A stretch of DNA of 64,000 bases from Lingula anatina. Lineage: Eukaryota; Brachiopoda; Lingulata; Lingulida; Lingulidae. Every line of letters begins with the position of its first letter. Position 1 is the stretch's first letter. Below, piece after piece: positions 1 through 13,459 of this stretch. The position numbers were made by a program, and so were the translations under genes. The notes below the pieces were generated by a model that was given only the letters and a program-made list of their open reading frames with translations, did not search any database and was not told the origin of the DNA. The stretch covers positions 145,253 to 209,252 of the forward strand of contig NW_019775695.1 of assembly GCF_001039355.2 (NCBI RefSeq). Reading direction: 5' to 3'.

Positions 1-3000
1 AAATGGTCCACACGAGCGTTTTGGTGATGAAGTCCTTGTCACACTGCATAAAAAGAAGTTGCAAGAAATAAATGTATGAAACATAATGGTAAAATCAACA
101 TGAAGTATGTGTATAACAAGGTGATCAAGAATTTTTAGACCAATGGGGGTGGGTTTGATAACCACCATACAGTTTTAGTGCATCAGTTGTATCGTAGACA
201 AAATCTGAAGATCTTTTCATTTGATTCAGATTTTATTAGCAAAGTGAGGCATAATAAAACTACTCCAATATCTTTTGTTGCTGTAAGTTTTATACTTACA
301 TCTGAACTTTTTAATGTTCCATTTTTTAATAGATTAGACATTTAACACAAACACATTGTAACGTAGTATATAAATGTAGAAATTTAACAGCATGGTGTTC
401 AGCTTTGCAACTGTTTACTTTTATATCTTAAAATTGTAGGTCTTCACAATGGACCATGCAATCTAAAAAGTTAAGTGAATTTCCTTTTGCCTCTTACGTT
501 ATTTTCATATCTTTTATTACGCATGTTAATTAGCAACCTTGTACTTCATCAGTAATGAACCCCTATTTTGACAGAATTTCTCCTGTTTAATGAACACTTT
601 TTACTGATATCTATGAAATTAACTTTTGGGGGCATTGCCGAAAAGTAGAGTAAAATGAATTGATAGTTGACTGGTTTTACAAACTTTGAGTTTTTGTCTT
701 TGGGATTTGCACCAAAAAAAAAGAATGTATCTTGCAATTGCATACTGTAGCTTGGAACACTTTTATTGTTAAATTACAGAGTGGAAATTGCAGTTGATTA
801 TAAAATTGTATATTGAAAATTACAGTTTGTTCATTTGAAATTATCCCTTTAACAGTCCTCATTCCTTGTAGTGAATGAATATTAGTCATATTGATGTTGT
901 GGTCCATTGTGAGATACATGTACAATGAACATTTATCAACTTTTGTGCATGGTTTACTTTAATTTTTCTTTTATGATCAGTCCTACTGCAAGGTTTTGCC
1001 CTGCTTAATCAAGTGTAGTAAATGTTGGCTACTTATATTAGAAAAGTTTATTTTTTATTATTTATATGTAGCAAATGTAAGAAAAAAGCTTAATACGATT
1101 GTTGTTGAAAGTGTTCTTCGGCTTATGAATATAAATATACGTATATTCATTCTACAGCATTTTCATCCCCATAAATGTAGTGGATGTTAATACTATGAAT
1201 TCAAATGCCACCTGCATTATTGTAACCTGCATTGCTAAAGTTTATAAATATAACACTAGCAGTGACATATATCTCAGACATTTACCATAGAAGCAATTGT
1301 TATCATATCCATGAAAATTATTGCATAACAGCAGTGACTCAAATATGACATTGATTTAGTTGATTATGCCATTGTGATGACCTTTGACAATTTTTGAAAT
1401 TTTCATATGACACCAAAGAAGATCAACATTTTATTCTTCATTTACCTACCAAGTCAAGTATGTGATCTAAATTCACATGGTTTATAGTTCATATAATGTA
1501 ATAAGGTTTTACCCAACTTTAACTTTCACTGAGAACAATATACAAGATAAAGAGACAGCCATTATGTAAAATTTTTGAAAGAGGAGATATTACTAGTGAA
1601 GCTACAAGCACATTTATCTGAATGTGCTTGTTGAAATGTCAGTGTATTCAATTTTTAGACAAATTGAAACGTTAATTATTTCTTTCCACAGAATTCAATT
1701 ATGTATTTTAGCCCAAATTGAAATTGTGTAACCTCAAAGGGCTATACATACGAGTTACTGAACATTTTTGTCCCATGCTCGACTAACATGTTACAAAACT
1801 AATTAATTTCTTTGGGAAAAATCAATCCTAGCATATTGAATGTTTTTCCCATCCAAACCTAAACTGGATGCTTTAAGTCTGAGATCAAAGTTTACTTTTC
1901 ATGTAAGCTTTATTAATTCTCTTTTTGCAAAGCAAAATATTCTAAAGAAGAGAAATCACTTCATAAAATGGGAGCAAACTTAATGCTCGATGACAAAAAG
2001 CCTTTTCTTCCACTTGCATCTTTGATGTTTGACAAAATTACCTTCCATTCCAATCTTTTGATCAAAAATTTTCAAAATCCCATTGCCTTCATTTCTTATT
2101 ATGTTAATTTCTTTCCAGCACATGGCTTCCTTGGAGAGCAAATGTTTATCAAGTTTTTGCTAATTTTTCTGTAGAGGATAGAGGGTCTCCTGTGACATCT
2201 TGTCTTAATAAGGAACCCACTCTATATCCTGTTAACGGGGAAAACATCCTCTCTGCCATATATCTTCACATTCACTGGGCTTGGTTACTAATCACATTAG
2301 CCAATTGGGATTTTCTCAACATCCATCAAATAAAATGATGTAGTAATCATGATTGTTGCTGTCCCAGTGCCTCCTTGTATTCTGCTTTATAGCTCCAGTA
2401 TCATATTTCTCGGGCACTCATGTCTGTCCTATAGCTCAGTGCATCACACTCTCTTAGAGTCTCTGTTACATGGATTCCAATTAACTTTGATTTGATCGGC
2501 ACTGATGAGGTGCTTTCTTAATTTTCAGCTATAATGGATTATTCTTAATTTTGTTTTCATCTGTTGCTGTTCTTACTTTGAATCTGCAGCTTTGAAAAAA
2601 GGGATCCTTTCACTGATAAAGGAGTCATAAAAATGAATGCCACTTGTTTCTTTATTCCAATTACAAATGAATCCCAATAAGTAATATTCAATAATAATTT
2701 ATTATGCATTTAATGTGTTTAATTTGTAGGTCTTATTACAAAGTTGTTTGCTTGTGTTTTTCATTATCTTTGTTTCACAGCGTAAGAAACAATTTTTACT
2801 GGATTTTCATTTTAATTTTAGTTTTTATAATAATTGTCTAGTGGAACTCTATGAAAATGTGTAAATTTACCAGCAGTAGTCACATGGTACAATCGTCATG
2901 TTAATCTATAACAAGACTTATGCCATGATGGCTGCCTGGATTTTTGATGGCCATTTTGATTACATGTAGTTAACTCTTGGTAGGTCAGACAAGTTGAATA

Positions 3001-4999
3001 TGATCATGACATTGGATGCCAAAGAAACAAATTTAAAATAGTTGTTCAAATTACTGTTTTTCTTTTTATCAAGAGCTTGTAAAATATGTGGGTATTACCT
3101 CCAATATTTTACAAGCTCTTGATAAAAAGAAAAACAGTAATTTGAATTTATACATACAGAGCTAATGAAACTGTTCTCTCATAAAATAGTTGTATTTTAG
3201 CAAACTGGAGGGATTGAAGTCAGATAATATAAATGTTTTGATATATTTATTATTAAGGCAGGTACACATTAAGTATGCCATCATATTTCAGAATCAGCAC
3301 CTACATTTTGTAAGAAGGAAAAACATCTTATCTTTTGTGGATTTTGTCACATGTATTTGGACCCAAATGCTCAGTACATGTCTTCAAAGAATCTTCAGCA
3401 GTGTTTTTACAATACTACTTTTTCACATTTAATATGCACAGCTTTGTCAATTTTTGACAAGCATCTTTTTCCTGGAAAAACCGTTAACAAATGACATCAT
3501 TTGCAAGTTGCAGCATATATGACGTAAATGGCTTGTTAAACCTTCTGCCATTTAACAGTTAGAAATTCTCAGATTTAATGTTAGAGGAAATTGAGAGCAG
3601 GTGATAAGTCTTAATTCACAGGCTCTGTGAAAGACGGCATATTTAGGGAAATGTGTTAGGGACAAACAGCAGAATTTTGAGACCAATGTTTTTGACAGAT
3701 CTTTCTACTTTAATTTGCATTTTGTACCATTGAAATATTAGCTGGGCAAAAGATTTCAGAAGATCTGGTGAGTTTTAACATTATCATAGGTGAAATTTCA
3801 GTGGTTACCCTTTAAGATTCAATAGTTAATAAGCAGTGCATTGGTTTATGTGGACAGGATATGACCAAGTTTTACACAAGTTTGGCAATTTTTTTAGGTT
3901 AACAAATTTGATAGGACGGAAAGAAGTGACTGCAATTTCAACTGAATTTTAGTCTCCAGATACTTTCTTAACGAATTATTAAAAATTTTATTTTGTTGTT
4001 ATTCACATTTGGCCTCGGCAGAGGTCCATGCTCTTGGACTACTCTTTGTAACTAGTTCTCTATGTACAGACATGATGACTTTGTAATATGTGAAAAAAAG
4101 GTGTTACCTTAGTGTAGCAGAGAGTAATTTCCTGATATCCGATCCATTCTGGCATATCAATGAATGATATCTCATCTGCATGGGTCACCAATTGACCATT
4201 TAATACGGTGTGATTAATTACCACATTATAGCCTCTGGACTTGTATTTTAGTGCTTTATGTTAAGTGCATCAGATTACTTGGCTGTTGAGCCCACATAAT
4301 GATGGTCAATTATTTCTCTGACTAAATTGGCCATAAGGTAGGACTTTGGCTTTAGACATTTACTATCGATTACAGTATAACATTAACCATGTAGACACAT
4401 TTGTTTTGTAATACAGAATGTTATTTATGGATCCAAGTTAGCTTAACAGTGCTTCACAAACCTTTTCTTTATCTAGCTGTAGGCTTTTCAAAGTGCTGTC
4501 AGTAAGATGCATTTCTGAAAGATAAAAAAATATAAATACCTTCGGTGGAGATGATAACTGTTGCCTACTATTTTTAAAGTAATGAAGTGATTGCTGTATC
4601 TGTATGATGCATTTTGCCCCATGATGGCAATTTTGCTGCATAAAATACTCCCTGAAAGAAATTGAAAGGCAAGAAGATGAGTTAGAGAAGATGCAGACAA
4701 CCCCCGCAATACAATTATTTGAAAATTGATCATATTCACATTCATAGGTACAGCCTGCTACTTGTACCAAATTATTGTTGCTTTGTTGATGTGAATAATT
4801 TATCATGACAAACATTGTGTTAGTGTAAGGCTGCAGTCTTTGATTTCTTCGACATTATAGGTCATTCTTTCTTCTCACTATTCCCAAGAAAGTCTGGAAT
4901 GATTCACTGCAGGCTTGTGGTAATCGGCTAGGATAGCAGTGAATCAAGTGATACGTACATATTCTGAGCTCGTTCTCATATATGATTTGCTTTTTCCAG
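1..4999. other. Non-coding stretch, probably UNC13 intron
   Basis: I found no exon that can be supported here. The exon at 5000 opens mid-codon and matches the interior of UNC13, so this stretch is most likely the intron upstream of it. The C2A-domain exons expected before it were not seen. Open frames present (for example 4438-4815 on the minus strand) lack splice-site or composition support. A frame open from the left edge to a stop near position 79 encodes a short charged peptide and could be the end of something outside the window. The notable structure is the hairpin at 3045-3146. Confidence 0.5.
3045..3146. repeat. Perfect 43-bp inverted repeat (long hairpin)
   Basis: The left arm (3045-3087) and right arm (3104-3146) are exact reverse complements, separated by a 16-base spacer. 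The spacer is itself partly symmetrical around GGTATTACC. No target-site duplication or transposon family was recognised. It could be a young foldback/MITE remnant, a hairpin RNA source, or an assembly fold-over. Confidence 0.85.
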
Positions 5000-5330
5000 C
5001 TGGGATGTCTGAAGACAGCGATTATACCAGTGACATCAGCTATCCAATGCAGCATCAGCACAATACCTCCGCGCACCAGTTTCGGAGCGAGTACCCGTAC
5101 CGCTACGACTCCTTCCAGCGAGACGATAGCCAGGAATACAATGGAAGGTACGACTCCTTCGACAATGGCTGCAACGGGTATGATCGTGAAGCTGATTATT
5201 ACCAGGATAGTCCGTACCATCAGCCTCGCAGTGATACGGAGTCAGAACCTCTGTACTACAACAGCCGACCACCTCATAACGTGTACCCAGATCCCTATGA
5301 TAGGGAGCCTATGTATGATGCTTATGATGG
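5000..5330 (+). CDS. UNC13: UNC13/Munc13 internal exon (acidic linker after C2A)
   Basis: This is an internal exon of the presynaptic vesicle-priming protein UNC13/Munc13. It follows a TTTTTCCAG acceptor and ends at a GTAAGT donor. It starts with two bases that complete a split codon and ends with two bases over, and that phase matches the next exon exactly. The product begins around MSEDSDYTSD and is rich in Tyr, Asp, Ser, His and Arg, with repeated RYDSF-like units. Its opening resembles the DSDY...S segment that follows the C2A domain in Munc13-1, and similar low-complexity acidic linkers are typical there. It is more GC-rich than the flanking intron. The identification rests mainly on its joining to exon 9040-9244; alone the composition would be ambiguous. 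Confidence 0.75.
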
Positions 5331-6782
5331 GTAAGTGCAGAGAACACTTTGTACAGTAAGGACACAAAAATGCAAAATGTTGAATCAAGTTATGCTATGC
5401 AGGCTTACAGGGATGAGTATTTTATTTTTTTTTTTCAGTGACTTTTTTTTACATGATAGATAACAAATAGACACAAAAATGCAAATTGTTGAATAAAGTT
5501 AATGCAGGCTTTCAAGGATGAGTATTGTATTTTTTTTCAATAACTTTTTTTACATGATAGATAACAAATGATGTGCATCCTGTGCTGTTGTGTTGTCAAT
5601 TGGTATTATACAGTGAGGTTTGTATGGATGTATGTACTGGATGTGAACAAAATGGTGGGAAAAAATGATCGTGCTTTTGCTCTAAAAAGGTGCTTTGGCA
5701 CTGACTTACAATTTGTTATATGTATATGTAATAGCTCCCTTTTGTTACAAATTTTGGGATAATGACTCTGGTAATGAATGAGAATGCTAGTATACACCTG
5801 GGGTTTCACAAAGTGTCAGTTGGTACAGTTGAATGTATAGATCTGCTAAAAGTATACCTGTCTAGACCATCTATTACTTAGTGTGTCTGTGATACAGTAA
5901 TATTATTGAGAGTCTGGAGAGTTCTGTGGACTTGATTGAAGTGGAAAGGAAATTAAATGTTCATTATCTCAATTTTGATATTTCAGTGTCATTTGATATG
6001 TGGAAAATTGAAAATTTTTTACTGAATAATATTTTCAAAAGGTTTAAATTGAGGGACACTGGCAGCATTTTGGGCAGAGATTGAAATGGTCGATATACAA
6101 GTATAAAGGGGTTAGAGAAAGCCTGTAGTTGAGATTAAGATGTTTATTAATATGTGGATGATTGAAATGTTAATCGAATATTTTCATCAGTATGAGTTAA
6201 ATGTTGTGTGCTACTGGTCAAGGAATAATCCCCGCCCTCCTCCACCTCCACTTAAAGACCTTCCCAGAATGCTGCTTTTCTGAAAACTTATTAATTATGG
6301 TTATTCATGCTTTTGATTGCTTCCAAAATAAATGGAACTAATGATATCTGATAATGAAATTAACATTAATGAGTCCTTGGACAGACATTAAAACTGGCAG
6401 GTTCTCTTTTGATGACTGCACAATACAACTTGGTGGGCAGCATATCTGACATCTCCTGAAAACTATCAACAAGTCAAATTTGCTGATGATTTAATAAGAA
6501 GCCCTACGAACTTATGGGTTGTTGAAGTCTAAAACATGATGGAACTTGGCATTTTGCCAAATTGAAATCAAGAAAACGTATTCAGCCATAATTTCATGGT
6601 ACACATTTTAAAACTGCAAGTGATATCGTGAACCTCAGGTGTGAGTGATACACACAATGTAAGTATTTTGATCATAAAACTATAGAAGTATTTCAATTTA
6701 GATAAAGAATGCATGGATTGCTTATCTATACATGAGTATTGGCAGGAAATTATCTGAGTGTGCCTCACATTTTCTCTTGCAG
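5331..6782 (+). other. UNC13 intron with a tandem duplication
   Basis: This intron runs between exons 5000-5330 and 6783-6848. Its only clear structure is the roughly 105-bp direct duplication at 5361-5571. No RNA gene or other coding exon was seen. Confidence 0.65.
5361..5571. repeat. Two-copy tandem repeat, about 105 bp per unit
   Basis: The segment from GACACAAAAATGCAAA to GATAGATAACAAAT occurs twice in a row, at about 5361-5469 and 5470-5571. The copies differ by small substitutions and T-run length changes. It lies in an intron just after the UNC13 donor and looks like a local duplication without coding content. Confidence 0.85.
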
Positions 6783-6848
6783 GTATGAGGGCAGATATTA
6801 TGATGAAGAAGAATACTTGGAAAGAGGAGATAGTTTTGCTGATAACAG
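6783..6848 (+). CDS. UNC13: UNC13/Munc13 short internal exon
   Basis: This 66-base exon lies between a CTCTTGCAG acceptor and an AG/GTTTGA donor, a weaker donor than its neighbours. It takes one base to complete the Gly codon split from exon 5000-5330 and leaves two bases for exon 9040-9244. The product reads YEGRYYDEEEYLERGDSF, continuing the acidic, Tyr-rich style of the previous exon. The frame through all three exons is open. Its size and phase would also permit skipping, because both borders have the same phase. Confidence 0.7.
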
Positions 6849-9039
6849 GTTTGATACTGAAATTGTTTTGTCTAGTCAGTGGTATTGTTACTATTTCTCC
6901 TTTTTCATTTATATTACATACTATGTACATATGTGCAACAGTATGTGCAATAGTTTGTTCAAAAGGGTAATCTTTGACATTTCTGTGGAATTTTCTGTGA
7001 ACAGCAAAATACTTCCCTAACTTTGCATTTGCATTTGTTAAATATAAATAGAACCTCATTTAGTTGACTGGGTTTCAAAATAATGTTGCTGTCTTAATGT
7101 GTGAATGTTGGCTACTGGTCCCAGAGGTAGTCTGGTGTACAGAATATCCAAGTGGTCCCAGGACACTCACTAGATTTCCCTGTGGACTAATTGGTCTCAG
7201 ATCATATCCCGTGGCACAAAATGATGTCTTTGGAGACACAGATTCTTTACAAAAAAATCTTTAAAACAACTCTTTATTTTTGATAACCAAAATGCACATT
7301 TAAGAGAAGAAAAGTTAAGCGTAAGGAATATCTATGTAACTTTGGAAATATGCAAAAAATGGTTTGCAAACCATTTATTTTTCAGACAGAAACACTGACG
7401 ATGAAGAGCAGTGGGAGAAATAAAGGCCATGTTTTGGTGCAAATTTAAATTAGAGATACATCACAAAAACATTACAAAATTGGCTTGTAAAGTTGTTATA
7501 TAAGATCAAATGCAATAAGTGCAGATCCCCTTTGTTTTTGAGTTAGTCACCTGTACTGCGCAATTTATTGGCACCCAAGTTAAACATGTTTCCATAGAAG
7601 ATAAGGTGTCATAACTCAACACAGTTTTAGCATGCAGTCTGATTACTAGGAGTTTTTCATGGATTGATCCATGTAGACAAGTGTAGGGGAATGGGGCCCT
7701 AATAACCCGCAGCTAACTGTCTGTAGTGAGACCTTTTGGAACATTGAGAAAGGTCATACATACATATGTCAACCCAGCCAGACTGGAAACACGGCTTTTG
7801 AGTAAATGACTAAGCTAGACAGGCATTTTCATTAGAGAGTGATATACCTCAACAAAGCACTTGTTACATTAGGTAAATTATCCACCACTTGTTCTTAATT
7901 GTGGCCATGGAAAGGGTTTAGTGAGCTAGACAATTTCCTCCTTATCTGGCATGTTAAGTCTGAGGTGCCATGTTTGATAATTATAGACTCATAAGGTACT
8001 AATATGCAGATAAACATGTATGTGTAGTAATTGGGTGACAAAAGCGACTTGGACACACTAGAGGATGTAATTTTGCTCTGGCAATATTAACAAGTGACTA
8101 AAGCAAAAGGATGTTTTCGTTAGCTCCATATTTAGGAAATGATGACAACACTTGGTGATAAAACCACTATCATTACTTGTTTGAAATTTTGAAAAAAAAA
8201 AAAGCTCATTTTACCTACTGTATTTTAATGTAGTAAAATTTAAACTTCTAGAAATGAGATAACATTTTTCACTTTTTTTCTTAAATCCATTGTGATAATG
8301 TAATGATATATAGTTAGCTGAACTTCTGTATACATATGAGTAAACATCCCACAAAACTTGGAGAAATTTGACTGTTGTCAATGGACTCTAATAAAATGGA
8401 TCTGCTACTTGTGCTAGCCAGGGGAAGATTTAATTTGGACATCCTTACTGTTGATGGTGATATATTTGCAAATGAATTAATCAATGTGATATTATTTTGA
8501 GGTGACATTCTGTCTCTCGGGATCAACATGACGTCTAATGCAAAGATTCATTATGAAAAAATGCCAAGAAATGTTTCCAAACTTCTTTTCATTATGATTG
8601 AGTTTTACTAAGAAAAATGCTTGTAATTTCCTTGATTGATAGATCAATACTCGTTGCATTGTGTGATGGAAGATAACACGTAACAGTGGCAAGCCTTGGA
8701 CTTCATTGTACCATGTAGTCAGTCCCCCATGTTTAATTATACCGAGAGCGTTACATAAATACCAATTTGTTATGAAATGTTAATGTCTCAATTGTTCAAT
8801 AGTTTGCCTCTGTTCCCAGCACTGAACTAACAAAAAGGAAGCATTGGAAATGACTATTCCCTGTTTGATTTGTGATGTTGTGTGGAAGTTCCATGGTGAT
8901 TTTTTCCCCTGAAAGTTTGCCTTTATGATCGAAATGTAATGTAACAAGCCTATGGAGTAAAATATCATTATTATCAGCACATGCTCTTTGTTGCGATCGT
9001 ATCAATCATGTGATGTTTTTTTTTCTGTATTATTTTCAG
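6849..9039 (+). other. UNC13 intron
   Basis: This intron runs between two phase-matched exons. I saw no other exon, RNA gene or recognisable transposon. Short A and T runs are its only low-complexity sequence. Confidence 0.65.
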
Positions 9040-9244
9040 TCCCCCTGGGAGTAGGATGTCCCCAGCTTACGTGAGCAGGCAGAGCACACAGGAATACAGC
9101 GACAGCATGGGAGAGCCGAGCTCACATCACCAACTCCCAAGTTACCACGGGCAGTTTGATATAGAGACCAACCCCCAGATGCCCAATCCAGCCAAGATGA
9201 GGTGGATCCGAGCATTTGAACAAGTCTGTGCCCACCTGAGTGAG
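9040..9244 (+). CDS. UNC13: UNC13/Munc13 exon with the W.RAF..V conserved segment
   Basis: The exon follows TATTTTCAG and ends at GAG/GTAGGC in phase 0. It encodes a Ser/Tyr-rich stretch (SPAYVSRQSTQEYSDSMG) and then a conserved helix-like segment, AKMRWIRAFEQVCAHLSE. In Munc13-1 an equivalent segment (AK.NWLRAF.KV...LQE) closes the variable linker just before the conserved region leading to the C1 domain. That match is my main basis for naming the gene. The three exons together give 200 continuous codons. The next exon should encode the run-up to the C1 zinc-binding domain and was not found downstream in the window. Confidence 0.8.
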
Positions 9245-12200
9245 GTAGGCGTTCAAAGAGATTTTTCTGTTTAGAAAATTTCATTAAAAAATCTCGCAGT
9301 GTTTCATGTTTAATGACAGTGTGATAGGAGATTAGATGATGTCTCTGATCACTCTCTTGATGACATTTTCCTCCACTCATAAATAGTTCTGCTACTTAGT
9401 TACTAAGATGAGGAGAGCTGTAGGTTAAGTAACAGATGAAGGAGATATAAGAATGTTCTTGTATAAAGTGGCTACTATGCAGATACTAAACAATTTTGTT
9501 TAGCACTCATAAGTGTGATTGAAAAAACAAGGCTGAAAATATTCCTCAGAAAGGGAAAGAAGTAGCCATTGTGTTTGTGGATGGGGAAAAATGAAGTGAA
9601 TGAAGGGTTTGGGGGTGTTTGGTGAAATAAAAGTAATTACTTATCAACTTTGTAATCCAGGACTGGCATGATGAAAAGATTATGAATTTTGTATGTGCAC
9701 CGAGTGGGAAGAGAACATGCCATACAGTTATCAGTCACAGTGACCCCAGTGTGGAGACGATCCCCATCAGTTATTTCTAGTGATTTGGCTTTAGGAATTG
9801 GGTGTTGGGGGAGATAAAGGTCTGTAGAGGTCACAGCTGAGATGTCACACCAGATATTAGGAAGATATGGTTATAGAAACTTTTATATATATTTGTAAAC
9901 CACCAGGAGGCTACAAGAATCATCGCAGAACCTGGCACCTTGGCGCAGTTGTCTGTCTTTATCTCTGATTTTTAAGGTGGACATTTGAGGATTTTTTTCT
10001 GTTATGGAGATCAGTTACCCCTTTTTTCACCATATTCATGTGCTGAATGTTGAATAGGTTCATTAAGCAGGCTCCTTGTTTCCTGCATACGGTCTGCCCA
10101 TTCCAGTTAAATGTCATCATTGTGCCATATCTGTCAGCTGTCAGAATAGACCAGGTAGGCATTTTCACCTGTTAGACACAGCTCATTAGGTGGTTAATGG
10201 AAAGTTAATTATTAGTTTACTATGCTTACATACACACACACACATATGGACATATGCATACATGCATACATAAAAACACCTGTCATTGTCACGATATGCA
10301 TAATCTGCAACACAGTGAAAATGATTTTTTTCCTTTTTCTTTTTGCCTCTAATGATGTTGTTTTATCTCTTGTATGAAATGACAAAGCTGATGTTTTTTG
10401 AAAGCTGTATCATAAGGGACAACATTTTAGTAAGAGAGCCATTTATGACTTACAAGTGACATCACATTAATCAATAGTGTCTTTTATGTTGTAACTCAGG
10501 TAGCTTGCTGTCTGTACCAGCACGGCTGTCAGTAATACCCTGGCTAAGGATAAGGAAGTAAGGCAAAAGAGGTACTTGTAGGCTATCAGATTTCACAGAT
10601 GAGTTGGCTTATGTCTGCATTACCAGATCAAATGTTTGTCTGGATAGATGTAAACCACCCTTGATAACTCCAGTGCATGCTACCAGACTGAAGTGGGACA
10701 GTAATACATGGTGATATAGGCTGGCTGGCTGGAAGATAATGCAAGTTTGATGTAGGCCTTTATTTGCCTGTAAAATGGATACCTTTGATGTGTCAGCATG
10801 AACGTTTAAAAACAACTTAATGATTTAAAATGCTTTCCTCCCAGACCTGTGCTGAAAAAAAGTGTCGATAATGCATAATTCAAGGAAGTAATTGTGCCTG
10901 TCAATTAATATATTGTAGACCAAGTTTTGTAAAGTTGGGTTATCTTTCATGTTACAATTCTTTTGACATTTACATCAGTCAATTGTAATATTTCGTTTAA
11001 AAAGAGGGCAATTGGCAAATGTATGTTCACTTTGAAATGTGGCCATGTCATTTCATTAAAATGAGTGAATATTTCCTTATATTCAGTGAAAACAAGACGG
11101 TACTTGCCCATCTCTGGCAAAAATTAAAGTCATCAACTCCCACACTGTTTCCACTATTTAATATGCAGATTGCTTTTCCTTTCATGGCACAGGATTTCAG
11201 TCAATGTTGTCAAGATGGCTGGACATAAGATAGATGTCTTTGAACTGGAGATTTTACTATGAAAAGCTGTTACTTTTCAGTGCACTCTAGATAACTTTTT
11301 ATTTTGTCAATTTTCATAATGCTGATATATAAATGGATAATGATTGGTGTTTTTGTCATATATCATTCTTTTGAAGCGGTTTGTTTTCACAATTATTTGG
11401 CATTTTTAATGTGTTTTTATTGGGAAGCCTGCAACAAAGAGAACTAAACATGTATGAAAGAGATTCAAACTTAATAACTCTGGATGAAATTTTTGATGAT
11501 ATAAATAGAAATAAAGTGATCCCAGGGGAATCACATATAGGATGATCCAACAGAATATTTAAGTTCCTGCCTGTGAAGCCACATTTTTTTTTGTGTTTTC
11601 TTCTTTTCCTCTGAATCTTATTCCTCTATTGACATTTTGTTAATTTTTATTCATGAACTCAGTTTTTCCATTTTTCTCTGATAATATAGGGATACATCAG
11701 CTTTTTATCTTTGATTACTATACATTTGCAAATTGTTTAATTGGTGTTTCTAATTGCTTGAGATAGAGCAAAAAAATACATCATTACAGCAAAAATAGGA
11801 GGCAGCAGATTAAATTGAGGGTGGGATTTAATTATCTAATTGCAGGATCATGTTCCTTTTGTCTCACAATTGTTCATCATTGAGGTCATTTTGTTTATAA
11901 AAAGATTTGGGTCAGATGATCTGTTTGAGAATTTTTACCAGTATGAGTTATAGATAGATTTGTTTGAATTAACACAAGTGAACTTACCAGTGATAATAAA
12001 AAAATGACTAAACATCCTTTAATCAGGTAATTTTTGTGTAGAATTCCCAGGTAAAATGGTTATTTTTGTTTCTTACCAGAGGCAGCTTTAAAAAGCATTG
12101 AGTAGCTTTTGAAATGAAATAGTGCCTTATTTTTTCGTAAAAGATTTGTGAATTTGACATTATGCTCAACACCAGAATTGAAAATTTGCAACAAAAAAGT

Positions 12201-13162
12201 CAAAATCTCAGATGGTACATTGCTCTACATATTTTCTTTAACTACTATCAAAATCTTCATGTCTTTATCATGGTGAACATATTTTGCCTGAAATTGATTT
12301 TGTTCCTTTCCCAAATTAGAAAAAGAGTTTGAACGAGAGCATGAGGCGGATACCTTGGATTGCTAGCAGTTCAGCTTGTTAAGAGCCTACCTCTTACCTG
12401 CATGGCAAAATTATTCAATTTTGGGTCAACATATCCATTTGCACCAGACTTTGTGTTCTGTGAATCAATAATTGATTTGTTCATTCGATGGAAAGATAAA
12501 TAATTTTTGACAAGAATACCTTCATTTCAATGTTTTTCATCTAGGTGTCAGAAGAGAAAAAAAGAATTGCCACTGGTTTCAGTTTGCTAGTTTGCTAGAA
12601 AAAATATTGTGCAGGGCATAAAATGATTTCATAATTGTCACATAGTGTGAGATGCAGGTACATTACATTGACTGTGAATAGCTGTTGGTACTGGTAATGG
12701 CTCTGACTGGTTTCTATCTTCTGCTGGAGGAGAACAACACATATTGAACCTGGAAGTCGACACAGAGCCATCTCGTCCGATGTGGCCTTGACCTGATTGG
12801 ATATTTAACTCGGCTCATCTGGTTTATCAGGCAAAGTTGACTCTACTCTTAGTAACTGATTAATCTGAAAATTTTAGATTGCAATATTGATGAGAAATGG
12901 AGAGAGGAAATTGACTTTGGTAAAGCAGAAAAGGCTAGACGGGTTAATGAAACCGATGTATCTTCATTGTGGTGTTTGAAATGAATGGGGTATTATGGTG
13001 CCTTTTTGCAGTATAGACTGCCTAACAAAGTTGCATCATTTTTTACATACCAGCATATAGTATGTGTGTACAAATATAAATACTGAAGTGCCAAGGGACC
13101 ATGACAGTCATTTTTTTCTGATATATGAAGGTAGTATTAGTCACAGGTTGCAAGCCGTCAAA
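9245..13162 (+). other. UNC13 intron / upstream region of the alternative first exon
   Basis: No exon could be supported. A short (CA)n tract lies near 10230-10245. The region just before 13163 is the likely location of an internal UNC13 promoter, but I cannot point to a core promoter element. Confidence 0.5.
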
Positions 13163-13459
13163 ATGGAAGAAGCGTTTTTATTTCCATTGCGTGCTGCTTT
13201 AACGCCAGTGCGTTCCCATGTGCTGCCATTTATACCAAACATTATAACCCAGTCAAAGAGCCATCCAGAGCTGCAAAGGGAAACTCTGCCTGACACAGAC
13301 ACAGGGGTTGGAGGTTTAGGACTGAGAACAATCAGTGGCAAAGTTGTAATGACTAAAACCAGAAGTTTAAACCATGTGAACACAGCCCACTGCTCATGGC
13401 CATCACTTAGTAAAATACAAACTTTAAAGGAGTGGAAAGATAGGAAAACCAATAACCAG
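13163..13459 (+). CDS. Candidate alternative first exon of UNC13 (short isoform)
   Basis: An ATG at 13163 opens a 99-codon frame that ends exactly at AACCAG/GTAATA in phase 0. This is the same end phase as UNC13 exon 9040-9244, so either could join the same downstream exon. No earlier in-frame ATG exists. The product starts MEEAFLFPLRAALTPVRSH and is basic and Ser/Thr-rich, with no recognised domain. UNC13 genes in nematodes, flies and vertebrates are known to make short isoforms from internal promoters that lack C2A, and this exon is placed where such a start is expected. The assignment is inferred from phase and position, not from sequence similarity. Confidence 0.5.

Noticed and set aside
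4438-4815. 125-codon minus-strand open frame
   Set aside because: Cys/Ser/Asn-rich product with no family resemblance; it lies in a probable UNC13 intron and no splice sites or start context support it.
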